Shown: positions 1 to 8,884, numbered from the stretch's first letter. The stretch is 64,000 bases of DNA from Bacteroidales bacterium (GCA_004552485.1 SFOH01000002.1:1-64000); one strand, 5' to 3'. Numbers and translations: made by a program. The notes: generated by a model not told the origin, from the letters alone.

Positions 1-275
1 ACGGGCGAGGGCTCCCAGTCGTAGTCGTATTGAGAGATAGCGAGGCCTTCAAAGAGCTCGCGTTTGCCTTCAAAGAACGCCAGAGCAGTGCTAAGAAACA
101 AGCTCTTGCCAAAGCGGCGCGGACGGCACAGCAGGAAATATTTGCTGCCACACAGCATCTGATGCAGATAATCAGTCTTGTCGACATAGAGGTATCCGCC
201 TTTTCTTATCGTCTCAAAATCTTCAATACCGATGGGGTATCTTAATTGCTGTGCATCCATAACTTTCGGGAACAT
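1..275 (-). CDS. AAA-ATPase-like / PD-(D/E)XK nuclease family protein, N-terminal part only
   Basis: On the minus strand a frame opens at ATG 275 (or the in-frame ATG at 260) and stays open to the window edge, so about 91 N-terminal residues are visible. They show the pattern of the Bacteroidetes-expanded AAA-ATPase-like family (PF09820): PIGIEDFETIR, then YVDKTDYL, the Walker-A-like CRPRRFGKS, and FFEGKRELFEGL. Family members are usually about 500-600 residues with a C-terminal PD-(D/E)XK nuclease-like domain, which would lie outside this window. The family is multicopy in many gut Bacteroidetes and its cellular role is not established. The short plus-strand frame at 30-245 is only its shadow. 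The family call is firm; the choice between the two start codons is not. Confidence 0.85.
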   Translation of the reverse strand, partial: MFPKVMDAQQLRYPIGIEDFETIRKGGYLYVDKTDYLHQMLCGSKYFLLCRPRRFGKSLFLSTALAFFEGKRELFEGLAISQYDYDWEPSP

Positions 276-344
276 TTGAGGTCTCCACCGCAAAGAAGAA
301 ATTCTATCTTGTGCAAGCCGGACATGTCGTTGAGATAGAAAAAA

Positions 345-367
345 CCGCCGGATTTGGAATCCGGCGG
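345..367 (-). terminator. Rho-independent terminator of the WG-repeat gene
   Basis: A perfect 10-bp stem (345-354 with 358-367) closes a 3-nt loop. On the minus strand it is followed by six U residues (339-344). It lies 61 nt past the stop of the minus-strand WG-repeat gene. Confidence 0.85.
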
Positions 368-427
368 AAAATTCAGGTTGTGTGTTCCGTAGTATTTGGA
401 GAATCAGAGAGTTAGGGGCAGGGAGGA

Positions 428-3025
428 TTATTTCCCGATGATGTTGTCGTAGTCGGTCGTGAACGTGCGGTAGGTGTTATTCATGGCCGAGATAATCTGC
501 TGGAAGACAGACTCTTTGCCGTCGAACCACGATGCCGTGGGATACCAGTGCACGTCTGTGCGTTTCTTGGCGGCTTTCATCACCGCGCCGGCGAAGGTGT
601 CGGAGGGGAGGCCCTTGTCGGTGAACGCCATCATGAGTCCCTTTGAGGTGATGCCCATTTCCTTCGAGCCGCCGGGCACCCAGCGTCCTTTCGGCGAGTA
701 GGCTTCGAGCGCGCCGAAGGTGAACTCTCCCGTGTCTTTGTTGACGTCGCGCATCTCGATGCGGTAGAGGCGCGGCTGCGTCGACGGCGAGCTGAAGCCG
801 GAGACCGTGGCGCATAGGCTGAACCACATTCCGAACAGATTGTTGCCCTCGGGGTTGACCTTCAGGTTGCCGAGCGTGACGTTACCGCCTTCAGCGACAA
901 GCCATTGCTTGCCGGTCGCCTCATCGTGCTGGACGCCGACGATGTTGAGCGGCGCCGCGAAGAAGGTCGTCGAGAAGTTGGGGAAGACATAGCGCCTGTC
1001 GGGGTCGAACATCAGCGCCACGAAGCCGTGGGTGTTGTCGCCGTAAGGCGTCTTCGTCGTGGCGTCACGGCTGATTTCGGCATAGACGGGCACTTTGAGG
1101 CTGGTGCCATCGTCGGTCAGCACGACTTCGCCCTGATATGCGCCGGTCATCTCAGGCTCCGAGGTCTTCTCTTTCTTGACAAAGTGGACGGTGATGTCCA
1201 TGTCGGAGGTGACGGCGAAAGGCTTGCCGAGCTGAGCCTTAACGGCGGCGTCGGCGTTGTCGGTTGTGATGGATACGATGCCCCAGTCTTCGTTGGGAGA
1301 GGCCGTGACGGTGGCATAATCGCCGTAGCCGAATGTGCCGGCGGGAGTGAGGCTGACCGTTCCGCCCTCGCCGGGGTCGGCCGACACGCGGACGTTGAAC
1401 TTGACTGGAGTAACGGTCTTGGGACCAATGGCTTTCTCCGTGACACGATCGACGATGATGAGCTTTACGGGCGGTACGGGCGTGGGAGGTGTCGGTTCGG
1501 GTTCGGGCTCGGGGTCGACGATCGGGTCATCGATTATCGGTTTTCTTATCTCCGGCGGGAGATCGTCAGGGAGATTGCCGTTGGCAGCATCGCGGCTGAA
1601 GAGCCACGCCACGAAGCCGTCGGCGCGCATGAGGCCGGTGTACTCCTTGTGCTTGAACGTGATGTTCTTGACGCGGGCATAGCCGTCGGCGCTGAGCTGT
1701 TCAAAACCCTCGATGCGTGTGCCTTTCAGGTCGTCGAAACCGGCCAAAACCACATCGGCTAACGGCGTCACAATCAGGTCGGCGTTGCGGATGGTAGCCA
1801 GGCCGTAGGGCTCGAAGACGGGGCCCCCCTCGCATACGACGGAGGCGGAGACAACCTTGTCCGACACACGTTTGACCACGTTGAAGTCGCGGTCTACGAT
1901 GGTTGAGGAAATGTCGAAAACGGCCCTGTCGACGGGCAGCACATAGGCATATCCGCCGTAGAAACAGTTGCCGTTGGAGAACGATGCAAGTTCCTGGCCC
2001 TCAGTGTTGTAATACCATATTTTCTGGCTGTGTGAGAGATAGAAGCGGCCGTCCACGACGTCGGAGACATAGTCGAGATTGAGATTGCGGGGCGACTCGA
2101 AAACGACCTTGCCGGTTTTGTCGATGAGCATGGGCTTTCCGCTCACATCTTTCTTCACCCACGCGTAGCCCTCGCTGAAATCGCGGGCCTCGTAATAGTC
2201 GGGCTGAATGACAATCTTTCCGGCCACATCGATGAAGCCCCAGCCGTATTTGTAGCCGATTTTCAGCGGTATGGCACGCAGTCCGTCGCGAAGCGGACGC
2301 ATGGCCTTGCGCTCGCCGCCGCGAATGGTCAGGTTGGGGAACACCTTCGTGCCCTGCGCATTAATATAGAAGTAGAGCTCGTCGTATTTCACCTTCTGCG
2401 TCACCAGTGCGATGCCGTCCATGAAGCGCGTAACGTTGGTGTAGGACGGCGGCAGCTCGCGCACCGAGCCGTCGGCATAGAGCAAACTGATTGGCTTTTT
2501 GCCGGCGGCATTAGCAGTGGCGCGTCGTGCGGCTGCCACGCCTCCGCTGAACTCGGGGTAGACGTCGCCGTAGGAGTCCTCGCCGCAATATTCCCAGTCG
2601 GCGTCGAAGAGTTTCGCGCCGCCGATTTTCCAGAACGAGTATTTCTGTTCCTCCTTCACGGCAAAGATGCCCTCGTGGACGTCCGAGAAATTCAGGTTGT
2701 AGCCGTCAACCTGCATGAAGCGCGTCTGAGGAGTGATGAAGGGGTGGTTGTATTCGGGGTCGGCCTTCTTCCACCGGCTGTCGTCGATGGCGTCGGATTT
2801 TTGGGCTGACGATTTGTTGCCGGATTTGTCCGACTTGGCGGCCTGCCGGGAGCTTTTGCCGCCGAGGGCATCGTTGGTCTTGTCAAGGAAGTTGCCGGCT
2901 TTGTCAAGTGCTTTGCCGAGTTTCTTGAAGAACTGAGCTTCGGTCGCGGCGGGTGAAACGGCCGCGAAGCAAGCGGTCAGCAGACACGCTGACAGTCGCC
3001 GGAGAAGTAGATTACGGTTTGGCAT
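428..3025 (-). CDS. Secreted WG-repeat protein with InlB-like repeat domain
   Basis: An 865-residue exported protein of unknown function. The N-terminus has basic residues, a hydrophobic core and an Ala-rich end (about residues 1-30), which is a signal peptide. Residues about 90-470 contain WG/KWG-type repeats, for example KYGWGFIDVAGKIVIQP followed by DFSEGYAWV and LIDKTGKVVF. A Pro/Glu hinge near residue 505 (PEPEPEPTPP) leads to a divergent InlB B-repeat-like module: FGYGDYATVTASPNEDW, then a DMDITVHF strand end. The C-terminal roughly 215 residues are not recognised. The repeats and hinge suggest a surface or periplasmic binding protein; that is inference. It appears monocistronic, with a -7 box at 3051-3058 and a strong terminator after it. 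Confidence 0.8.
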   Translation of the reverse strand: MPNRNLLLRRLSACLLTACFAAVSPAATEAQFFKKLGKALDKAGNFLDKTNDALGGKSSRQAAKSDKSGNKSSAQKSDAIDDSRWKKADPEYNHPFITPQTRFMQVDGYNLNFSDVHEGIFAVKEEQKYSFWKIGGAKLFDADWEYCGEDSYGDVYPEFSGGVAAARRATANAAGKKPISLLYADGSVRELPPSYTNVTRFMDGIALVTQKVKYDELYFYINAQGTKVFPNLTIRGGERKAMRPLRDGLRAIPLKIGYKYGWGFIDVAGKIVIQPDYYEARDFSEGYAWVKKDVSGKPMLIDKTGKVVFESPRNLNLDYVSDVVDGRFYLSHSQKIWYYNTEGQELASFSNGNCFYGGYAYVLPVDRAVFDISSTIVDRDFNVVKRVSDKVVSASVVCEGGPVFEPYGLATIRNADLIVTPLADVVLAGFDDLKGTRIEGFEQLSADGYARVKNITFKHKEYTGLMRADGFVAWLFSRDAANGNLPDDLPPEIRKPIIDDPIVDPEPEPEPTPPTPVPPVKLIIVDRVTEKAIGPKTVTPVKFNVRVSADPGEGGTVSLTPAGTFGYGDYATVTASPNEDWGIVSITTDNADAAVKAQLGKPFAVTSDMDITVHFVKKEKTSEPEMTGAYQGEVVLTDDGTSLKVPVYAEISRDATTKTPYGDNTHGFVALMFDPDRRYVFPNFSTTFFAAPLNIVGVQHDEATGKQWLVAEGGNVTLGNLKVNPEGNNLFGMWFSLCATVSGFSSPSTQPRLYRIEMRDVNKDTGEFTFGALEAYSPKGRWVPGGSKEMGITSKGLMMAFTDKGLPSDTFAGAVMKAAKKRTDVHWYPTASWFDGKESVFQQIISAMNNTYRTFTTDYDNIIGK

Positions 3026-3050
3026 AAGAGACTGATTGGATTTTCTTACG

Positions 3051-3058
3051 CAAATTTA
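3051..3058 (-). promoter_or_regulatory. -7 box (TAAATTTG) for the WG-repeat gene
   Basis: Read on the minus strand it matches the Bacteroidetes TAnnTTTG element, and it sits about 26 nt before the ATG at 3025. No clear -33 TTTG is seen at the usual spacing. Confidence 0.5.
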
Positions 3059-3082
3059 GGAAAGAGGCGGAGAGTAAGCCTC

Positions 3083-4216
3083 TCATTGCGTACAATTCCG
3101 TCTCCCAATCAGTAAAACGCGTCTCTCAAACTGTGAGAAAAACTTGTGCTGCCACGTACAATCCGCTGAACAGCAGGCACTTTTGCGGAACTCGGCCGGA
3201 GTCGTGCCCTTCACCTTAACAAAGACGCGATAGAACGTACTGGCCGAGTTGAAGCCCGATTTGTAGGCGATGTTTTCGACCGTCTCGGACGTGTTTCCGA
3301 GCAGCGAGCAGGCATAGTCGATGCGCCGCGTGTTGACGAAATCGTAGAAGCTGATGCCCAACTGACGGTTGAAATAATTGCTGACATACGTGCGGTTGCT
3401 GCCCACGGCGGCGGCCACGTCGGACAGCTTGAGGGCCGGGTTTAGGAACAGCCTGTCGCGGTCGAAGGCGGCGCTAATCTTACTCTCGAGCACCGACTGC
3501 GGCACCTCCTCGTCCGGGACGTTTTCAGCGGCTTCGGCCGGCGCTTCGCCAAGCTCGCTGATGACCGACTCGTGACGGTAGACGAACCGGCAGATGAACA
3601 ACCACAGCATCAGCGAGATAACGCTGTACGCGGCCGTGCTCACGACATTGCTGTTGAAGCAGTCGGAAATCCACAGCGCGAGAATCACGAAGAAAGCGAG
3701 GAGAATGTAGCGCAGCCATTTGAGGTTGATGTTCTCCACATAGGAGAAACGCTCGCGCAGGCGCCGGTGGTAGCGCGGAATCATCACCAGCGTCCAGACG
3801 GCATAGCCCACGCCATAGACGGCCGCCCAGCCAATCAGCATATCGTAGAAGACATCGCTGCCCGTGAGCCACATCAGCAGCGGAAGTGCCAGGAACGGCA
3901 GCTCGTGGAGTGCGAGACGCGGCCATGACGCGCGGCCGGGCGTGCACAGCTCAATCAAAATCATGGCGTAGAACGGCTCGGCCGTCATGTCGAGCGCGTT
4001 CATCAGCGGCCACAGTTTCGCGTCACCGCCGGACGTCCCAAGAATCTCCGGAATAAAGAATAAGTCCTTGACATACTGCACCGTGAGCAGAATCATCAGC
4101 CCCATAATCAGTCGCGACAGCATCTGTCGGTCCTTGCGGCTGAACACCCATGCCATCGTCATGCAGAACATAACCTCCATGCCGTACAGAAAATATATAG
4201 CGTTCTCGGAATTCAT
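3083..4216 (-). CDS. Membrane-anchored AraC-family transcriptional regulator
   Basis: The N-terminal 220 or so residues are strongly hydrophobic, with about seven predicted transmembrane helices (for example near residues 5-25, 35-50, 75-90, 105-120 and 165-185). The C-terminal part (about 265-355) is an AraC/XylS double helix-turn-helix: LKLSDVAAAVG, SNYFNRQLGISFYDFV, NIAYKSGFNSASTFYRVF and KGTTPAEFR. It probably binds DNA while tethered to the inner membrane and senses a membrane or periplasmic signal; the ligand is unknown. The start lies 5 nt after the stop of the HsdR_N-like gene upstream, so the two are probably co-transcribed. The C-terminus has a short Cys/Arg-rich tail after the DNA-binding domain. 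Confidence 0.85.
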   Translation of the reverse strand: MNSENAIYFLYGMEVMFCMTMAWVFSRKDRQMLSRLIMGLMILLTVQYVKDLFFIPEILGTSGGDAKLWPLMNALDMTAEPFYAMILIELCTPGRASWPRLALHELPFLALPLLMWLTGSDVFYDMLIGWAAVYGVGYAVWTLVMIPRYHRRLRERFSYVENINLKWLRYILLAFFVILALWISDCFNSNVVSTAAYSVISLMLWLFICRFVYRHESVISELGEAPAEAAENVPDEEVPQSVLESKISAAFDRDRLFLNPALKLSDVAAAVGSNRTYVSNYFNRQLGISFYDFVNTRRIDYACSLLGNTSETVENIAYKSGFNSASTFYRVFVKVKGTTPAEFRKSACCSADCTWQHKFFSQFERRVLLIGRRNCTQ

Positions 4217-4221
4217 AGCGT

Positions 4222-4722
4222 TCAGGGACGTTGGATAAGCTCTAAGAGTTCTGAGTATGAGGGAATTGCAGGGAGAAAGTTGACTTCGGGAGCCATGCCT
4301 TCGGCGCCGGCGCGTATGGTGAGCGCGTGGGTGTGGAGGCCGTTGGAGACCATGAGCAGGGGCGCGCCGATCACGAGGTTGTAGCGGCCGATCTGGTCGA
4401 AGACGCGCTGGGTTACGGGCACGTCCGGAGCCTTGTATTCCACGATGCCGACGGGACGCATGGCCCGGTCATAGATGAGCGTATCGCAGCGGCGCAGGCG
4501 GCCGTTGATGCGTATCGAACGCTCGTTGCCGAGGCGGAACGGGCTGTATCCGAACGAGTTGATGAGCATGTTCACGAAATGCTGGCGCACCCATTCCTCC
4601 GGAGTCAGGGCCACCCATTTGGCGCGCACGCAGTCGTAGATCTGTGTGGCGCCGCGCTCGTCGCGCCGCAGTTGCGCGCCGTAGCCGGGAAGGTTGAGGG
4701 ATGGTAGGGAGGTCTCTGTCAT
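4222..4722 (-). CDS. Orphan type I restriction R-subunit N-terminal-like (HsdR_N) protein
   Basis: A 166-residue single-domain protein resembling the N-terminal nuclease-like domain of type I restriction R subunits (PF13588). It has RCDTLIYD followed by VGIVEYKAP, the D...ExK core of the PD-(D/E)XK fold. There is no helicase domain and no HsdM or HsdS partner nearby, so it is not a working restriction system. Stand-alone copies of this domain are common in Bacteroidetes. From memory they are often next to holA, as here, with the divergent holA start 99 nt away. Function is unknown; a nucleic-acid role is inference. It is the first gene of a probable operon with the membrane AraC regulator, 5 nt downstream. 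Confidence 0.8.
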   Translation of the reverse strand: MTETSLPSLNLPGYGAQLRRDERGATQIYDCVRAKWVALTPEEWVRQHFVNMLINSFGYSPFRLGNERSIRINGRLRRCDTLIYDRAMRPVGIVEYKAPDVPVTQRVFDQIGRYNLVIGAPLLMVSNGLHTHALTIRAGAEGMAPEVNFLPAIPSYSELLELIQRP

Positions 4723-4785
4723 GATGCTCGTGGATGTCTGAGTGGAAAACTTTGGGGCGCGTTTTTGCGCGGGTATCGAAAATAA

Positions 4786-4801
4786 TGCGTAAATTTACGC
4801 A
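4786..4801. promoter_or_regulatory. 16-bp perfect palindrome between divergent genes
   Basis: TGCGTAAATTTACGCA is perfectly palindromic and sits between the HsdR_N-like gene and holA, 21 nt before the holA ATG. It contains TAAATTTA, one base off the -7 consensus in either direction. A TTTG at 4764-4767 lies 22 nt from it. It could be a shared core promoter, an operator, or both. Confidence 0.5.
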
Positions 4802-4821
4802 AAATTTTTCAGATACGCATC

Positions 4822-5865
4822 ATGGCAGCAGCTGCATTAACTTTTGAGGCCCTCAGCGCCTCCATCAAGGCCGGCAATCTTAAGCCCGTTTACATCCTCT
4901 CCGGCGACGAGGGATACTTCATCGACGAGCTTGTCAAACTCTTCTCCAACGTCCTCAAAGAAGATGAGAAAGAGTTCAATCTCTACACCCTTTTCGGACC
5001 GCAGACCGACATGAACGTGGCTGTGGATATCTGCCGCCGCTACCCCATGATGGCTGATCGTCAGGTGGTTATCATCAAAGAGGCGCAGTCCACCGACGCC
5101 CGTGAGCTCGACAAACTGGCCAAGTACATGCGCGAGCCGTCGCCGCAGACCGTCCTCGTCGTCGCCTTCCGCGGCGGCAAGACCAAGGGCGCGGAGATGC
5201 TGACGGCCGCCAAAAAAGCCGGTGCCGTGATGTTCACGAGCAAACCTGTCTATGAGAATCAGCTGTCGTCGCTCATCCGCAATTATCTCAGCGCGCGCGG
5301 CCTGAATGTTCATGAGAAAGCCGCCGACATGCTTCGCGACAGCGTGGGCGCCAACCTCAGCAAACTCTATAACGAGCTGGACAAACTGGTCGGCATCCTC
5401 GGCAGCGGCGCCACCGTGACGCCCGAGGCCGTCGAGCAGCACGTCGGCGTGAGCAAGGACTACAACGCTTTTGAGTTCACCGACGCTCTGGCCGCCCGCG
5501 ACGGCGCCAAGGCCATGCGCATAGCCGGATATTTCCGCGCCAACCCGAAAGCCGTGCCCTTCCCGATGATATCGGCCAGCGTCTTCGGCCTCTTCTCCGA
5601 CCTGCTGGTGGCGCAGTCTGCCCGCGACAAAAGCGAACACGGGCTGATGCAGGCGCTCGGCCTGAAAAGCCCGTGGGGACTGAAGCGCATTCGCCTGGCC
5701 ATGAGCCGCTACAACGCCTGGCAGTCAATCGAGATTATTCGCGCAATTCGTGCCTATGATGCTCAGTCAAAGGGTATTAACTCGCGACGCGACCCCTTCG
5801 ACATGCTCGAGGAACTCGTTTTCAGAATCATCACCGCTCCCGGCACGCTCTTCCCCAAATACTGA
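4822..5865 (+). CDS. holA: DNA polymerase III subunit delta
   Basis: A 347-residue homologue of HolA, the clamp-loader subunit that opens the beta sliding clamp. Typical landmarks are PVYILSGDEGYFIDELV near the start, the RQVVIIKEAQ strand, and the DSVGANLSKLYNELDKL and DYNAFEFTDAL helices of domains II-III. Length matches the family (about 340). It starts 99 nt from the divergent HsdR_N-like gene and ends 11 nt before the stop of convergent uvrA, leaving no room for a separate terminator. Confidence in function is high. Confidence 0.95.
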   Translation: MAAAALTFEALSASIKAGNLKPVYILSGDEGYFIDELVKLFSNVLKEDEKEFNLYTLFGPQTDMNVAVDICRRYPMMADRQVVIIKEAQSTDARELDKLAKYMREPSPQTVLVVAFRGGKTKGAEMLTAAKKAGAVMFTSKPVYENQLSSLIRNYLSARGLNVHEKAADMLRDSVGANLSKLYNELDKLVGILGSGATVTPEAVEQHVGVSKDYNAFEFTDALAARDGAKAMRIAGYFRANPKAVPFPMISASVFGLFSDLLVAQSARDKSEHGLMQALGLKSPWGLKRIRLAMSRYNAWQSIEIIRAIRAYDAQSKGINSRRDPFDMLEELVFRIITAPGTLFPKY

Positions 5866-5876
5866 GGCGCGACGCG

Positions 5877-8864
5877 TCACGCGAGTTTCTCGCGCAGGAA
5901 GCGTCCTGTGTAGGATTCGGGGCAGGCGGCGACGGTCTCCGGAGTGCCCGCAACCACGAGTGTGCCGCCGGCTTCGCCGCCCTCAGGGCCGATGTCGATG
6001 ACATGGTCGGCGCATTTGACCACATCGAGATTGTGCTCGATGATGACGATGGTGTGGCCGCGGTCGAGCAGGCGGTTGAACGAGTCCATCAGCGTCTTGA
6101 TGTCCTCGAAATGCAGGCCGGTGGTGGGCTCGTCGAAGATGAAGAGGGTGGGGCGCGGTTTTTCCTGCGAGAGGAAATAAGCCAACTTAACGCGTTGATT
6201 TTCACCGCCGGACAGGGTCGAAGAACTCTGGCCCAGACGGATGTATCCGAGACCTACGTCGGAGAGCGGTTGCAGGCGTGCGGCCACGCGTGACGCAGAA
6301 CGGCTCTCGGTGTCGCCGCGGAAGAATTCGATGGCCTCGTCGACGGTCATGTTCAGCACGTCGTTGATGTTCTTGCCGCGATACTTAACCTCCAGAATCT
6401 CAGGCTTGAAGCGCTGGCCGTGGCAAGCCTCGCACTCCACGGTGATGTCGCTCATGAACTGCATCTCGATGGTGATGAAGCCGTCGCCCTTGCACTCCTC
6501 GCAGCGGCCGCCCTCGGTGTTGAACGAGAAGAAGGCGGGCGTGAAGCCCATCTGCTGGGACAGCTGCTGCTCGGCAAAGAGCTGGCGAATCTCGTCGTAG
6601 GCCTTGAGATAGGTGGCGGCGTTCGAACGCGACGATTTGCCGATAGGATTCTGGTCGACGAACTCCACAGCCTCGATGGCGCTGACGTCGCCGGTGAGCC
6701 CGTCGAAGCGTCCGGGAGCGTCGCCGGCCTCGCCGAGTTCGCGCACCATCGCGCGCCACAGAATGTCGCGCACGAGCGTCGACTTGCCGCTGCCGCTTAC
6801 GCCGGTGACCACGGTCATGGCCTCGAGCGGGAAGGTGACGTCGATGTTCTTGAGATTGTGCTCGCGCGCGCCTTTCACGGTGATTGACGATCGCCAGCGG
6901 CGACGTTTGGCGGGAACGGGGATAGTGAGCGAGCCGTCGAGATAGCGGGCGGTGTAGCTGACCTCGTCGGCCTTGGGAAGCTCTTTGAGCGGCCCCTGGA
7001 AGACGATTTCGCCGCCATGACGACCTGCGCGCGGACCCACATCAATAATATAGTCGGCGGCGCGCATGATTTCCTCGTCGTGCTCGACCACAACAACCGT
7101 GTTGCCCAGCTGCTGGAGCTGGCGCAGCACGTGGATAAGCTGCTGAGTGTCACGGCTGTGCAGGCCGATGGAGGGTTCGTCGAGGATGTATAGGCTGCCC
7201 ACCAGACTCGAGCCCAGCGAGGTGGCCAGGTTGATGCGCTGGCTCTCGCCGCCGGAGAGTGAGTTGGAGAGGCGGTCGAGGGTGAGATAGCCCAGGCCCA
7301 CCTCCTGCAGGAAACGCAGGCGGTTGCGGATTTCCAGAAGCAGGCGCGAGGCCACGCGGTTGTCTGTGTCTCCGAGGTCAAGGGCGTTGAACCAGGCGGC
7401 CAGGTCCGACACCGGCATCTGCACGAGCTCGCCTATCGAGCGGCCGCCAACTTTCACATAGTCAGCGTCTTTGCGCAGACGGTGGCCGTGGCAGACGGGG
7501 CAGGTGGTCTTGCCGCGGAAACGAGCCAGCATCACGCGATACTGAATCTTGTGCTGCTGCGTCTCGACCCAGCGGAAGAAGTCGTCGATGCAGGGGAATT
7601 CGGGGGTGCCGTCGCCGTGCCAGAGGAGGTCTTTCTGTTCCTGCGTCAGGTCGTTGTAGGCGCGGTGGACGGGGAATCCCTTGGGCGCCATGCGGCGTAT
7701 GAACTCGTTCTTGCACATGCTCATCTTCTCGCCTCGCCAGCACATCACCGCATCGTCGTAGACCGACTTGGCCGGATTCGGAATCACCAGGCTCTCGGAG
7801 ATACCCATGACGCGGCCGAAGCCTTCGCAACGCGGGCAGGCGCCGTAGGGGTTGTTGAAGTTGAACATCTGCTCGGTGGGCTCGGTGAAGGTCATGCCGT
7901 CGGCGGCGAAGGCCGTGGAGTATTCGCGGGCGTCGCTGACCGTTCCGTCCTCGCCGAAGATGTGCAGGAACATGCGGTCGTGGCCCTCGTAGAAGGCTGT
8001 CTGCACACTCTCCGAGGCGCGTGCCAGCTCCTCTTCGTCGTGCGAAACGGCGAGGCGGTCAATGAGCAGTTCGTAGCCGTCGGCGTTCTCCGGGATGGTG
8101 GTGGGCGAGTCGGTAATCTCGTCTATATCAACGAATTCGCCATTATGGTAGAGGCGAGAGTAGCCGGCTTTGCGGATTACGTCGAGGTGTGTGGCGAAGC
8201 GGCGCTTCTCGGGCATGCAGACAGGGGCGGTGACGGCCAGGCGCGTGCCCTGCGGCAGAGCCTGGATGTCGCTGACGACGTCGGCGACGGTGTGGTGCTT
8301 CACCTCGTTGCCGCTGACGGGCGATAAGGTGCGGCCCACGCGGCCGAAAAGCAGGCGCATGTAGTCGTAGATTTCCGTGGATGTGCCCACGGTCGAGCGC
8401 GGGTTGCGCGTGTTCACCTTCTGCTCGATGGCGATGGCGGGCGGCAGGCCCTTGATGTAGTCGCATTCGGGCTTGTGCATACGGCCCAGAAACTGGCGTG
8501 CGTAGGCGCTCAAGCTCTCCACGTAACGGCGCTGACCCTCAGCATATAACGTGTCGAAAGCGAGTGACGATTTGCCCGAGCCGGAGAGGCCGGTGATGAC
8601 GATGAATTTGTTGCGCGGGAGCACCACGTCGATATTCTTCAGATTGTTGACGCGCGCGCCTTTCACCTCGATGTCGCTATGGCGCATGGCCGCTGCTCCG
8701 GCCTTTGCGGGGACGGAGGCAGACTTGGCTTTGGCGGTCTTGGTGCTCTTCTTCGCGGCCTTGGCGCCACGGGTTTTGGTGGCGGTGGTGGCGGCGTTTG
8801 CCGGCTCGGCGGCTGTGATTATGTTGGTTTTCTGTACTTTCTTGGTCATTGAGACTGTTCTCAT
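5877..8864 (-). CDS. uvrA: Excinuclease ABC subunit A with Lys/Ala-rich N-terminal tail
   Basis: The ABC-type ATPase that finds DNA damage and loads UvrB in nucleotide excision repair. Both nucleotide sites are intact: Walker A GLSGSGKSSL and GVSGSGKSTL, and signatures LSGGESQRINLA and LSGGENQRVKLA. Zinc-finger cysteines are present (CPRCEGFGR, CPVCHGHRL, CEECKGDG, CEACHGQRF). At 995 residues it is about 55 longer than usual, because the first 59 residues form a Lys/Ala/Thr-rich tail before the conserved RHSDIEVKGARVNNLKNID. An internal Met at residue 60 (8687) would give the usual length, but the -7 box lies just before 8864, which favours the longer form. Two UvrA paralogues are common in this phylum; I cannot tell which this is. 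Confidence 0.95.
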   Translation of the reverse strand: MRTVSMTKKVQKTNIITAAEPANAATTATKTRGAKAAKKSTKTAKAKSASVPAKAGAAAMRHSDIEVKGARVNNLKNIDVVLPRNKFIVITGLSGSGKSSLAFDTLYAEGQRRYVESLSAYARQFLGRMHKPECDYIKGLPPAIAIEQKVNTRNPRSTVGTSTEIYDYMRLLFGRVGRTLSPVSGNEVKHHTVADVVSDIQALPQGTRLAVTAPVCMPEKRRFATHLDVIRKAGYSRLYHNGEFVDIDEITDSPTTIPENADGYELLIDRLAVSHDEEELARASESVQTAFYEGHDRMFLHIFGEDGTVSDAREYSTAFAADGMTFTEPTEQMFNFNNPYGACPRCEGFGRVMGISESLVIPNPAKSVYDDAVMCWRGEKMSMCKNEFIRRMAPKGFPVHRAYNDLTQEQKDLLWHGDGTPEFPCIDDFFRWVETQQHKIQYRVMLARFRGKTTCPVCHGHRLRKDADYVKVGGRSIGELVQMPVSDLAAWFNALDLGDTDNRVASRLLLEIRNRLRFLQEVGLGYLTLDRLSNSLSGGESQRINLATSLGSSLVGSLYILDEPSIGLHSRDTQQLIHVLRQLQQLGNTVVVVEHDEEIMRAADYIIDVGPRAGRHGGEIVFQGPLKELPKADEVSYTARYLDGSLTIPVPAKRRRWRSSITVKGAREHNLKNIDVTFPLEAMTVVTGVSGSGKSTLVRDILWRAMVRELGEAGDAPGRFDGLTGDVSAIEAVEFVDQNPIGKSSRSNAATYLKAYDEIRQLFAEQQLSQQMGFTPAFFSFNTEGGRCEECKGDGFITIEMQFMSDITVECEACHGQRFKPEILEVKYRGKNINDVLNMTVDEAIEFFRGDTESRSASRVAARLQPLSDVGLGYIRLGQSSSTLSGGENQRVKLAYFLSQEKPRPTLFIFDEPTTGLHFEDIKTLMDSFNRLLDRGHTIVIIEHNLDVVKCADHVIDIGPEGGEAGGTLVVAGTPETVAACPESYTGRFLREKLA

Positions 8865-8876
8865 TATTTTAACTTA

Positions 8877-8884
8877 CAAAGGTA
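8877..8884 (-). promoter_or_regulatory. -7 box (TACCTTTG) for uvrA
   Basis: A perfect TAnnTTTG on the minus strand. A one-mismatch -33 (ATTG, 8905-8908) lies at 20-nt spacing. The predicted start of transcription is about 9 nt before ATG 8864, which supports the longer UvrA product. Confidence 0.7.

Noticed and set aside
4222..4722. Type I restriction-modification system
   Set aside because: Only the N-terminal R-subunit-like domain is present; no helicase, methylase or specificity gene is nearby.
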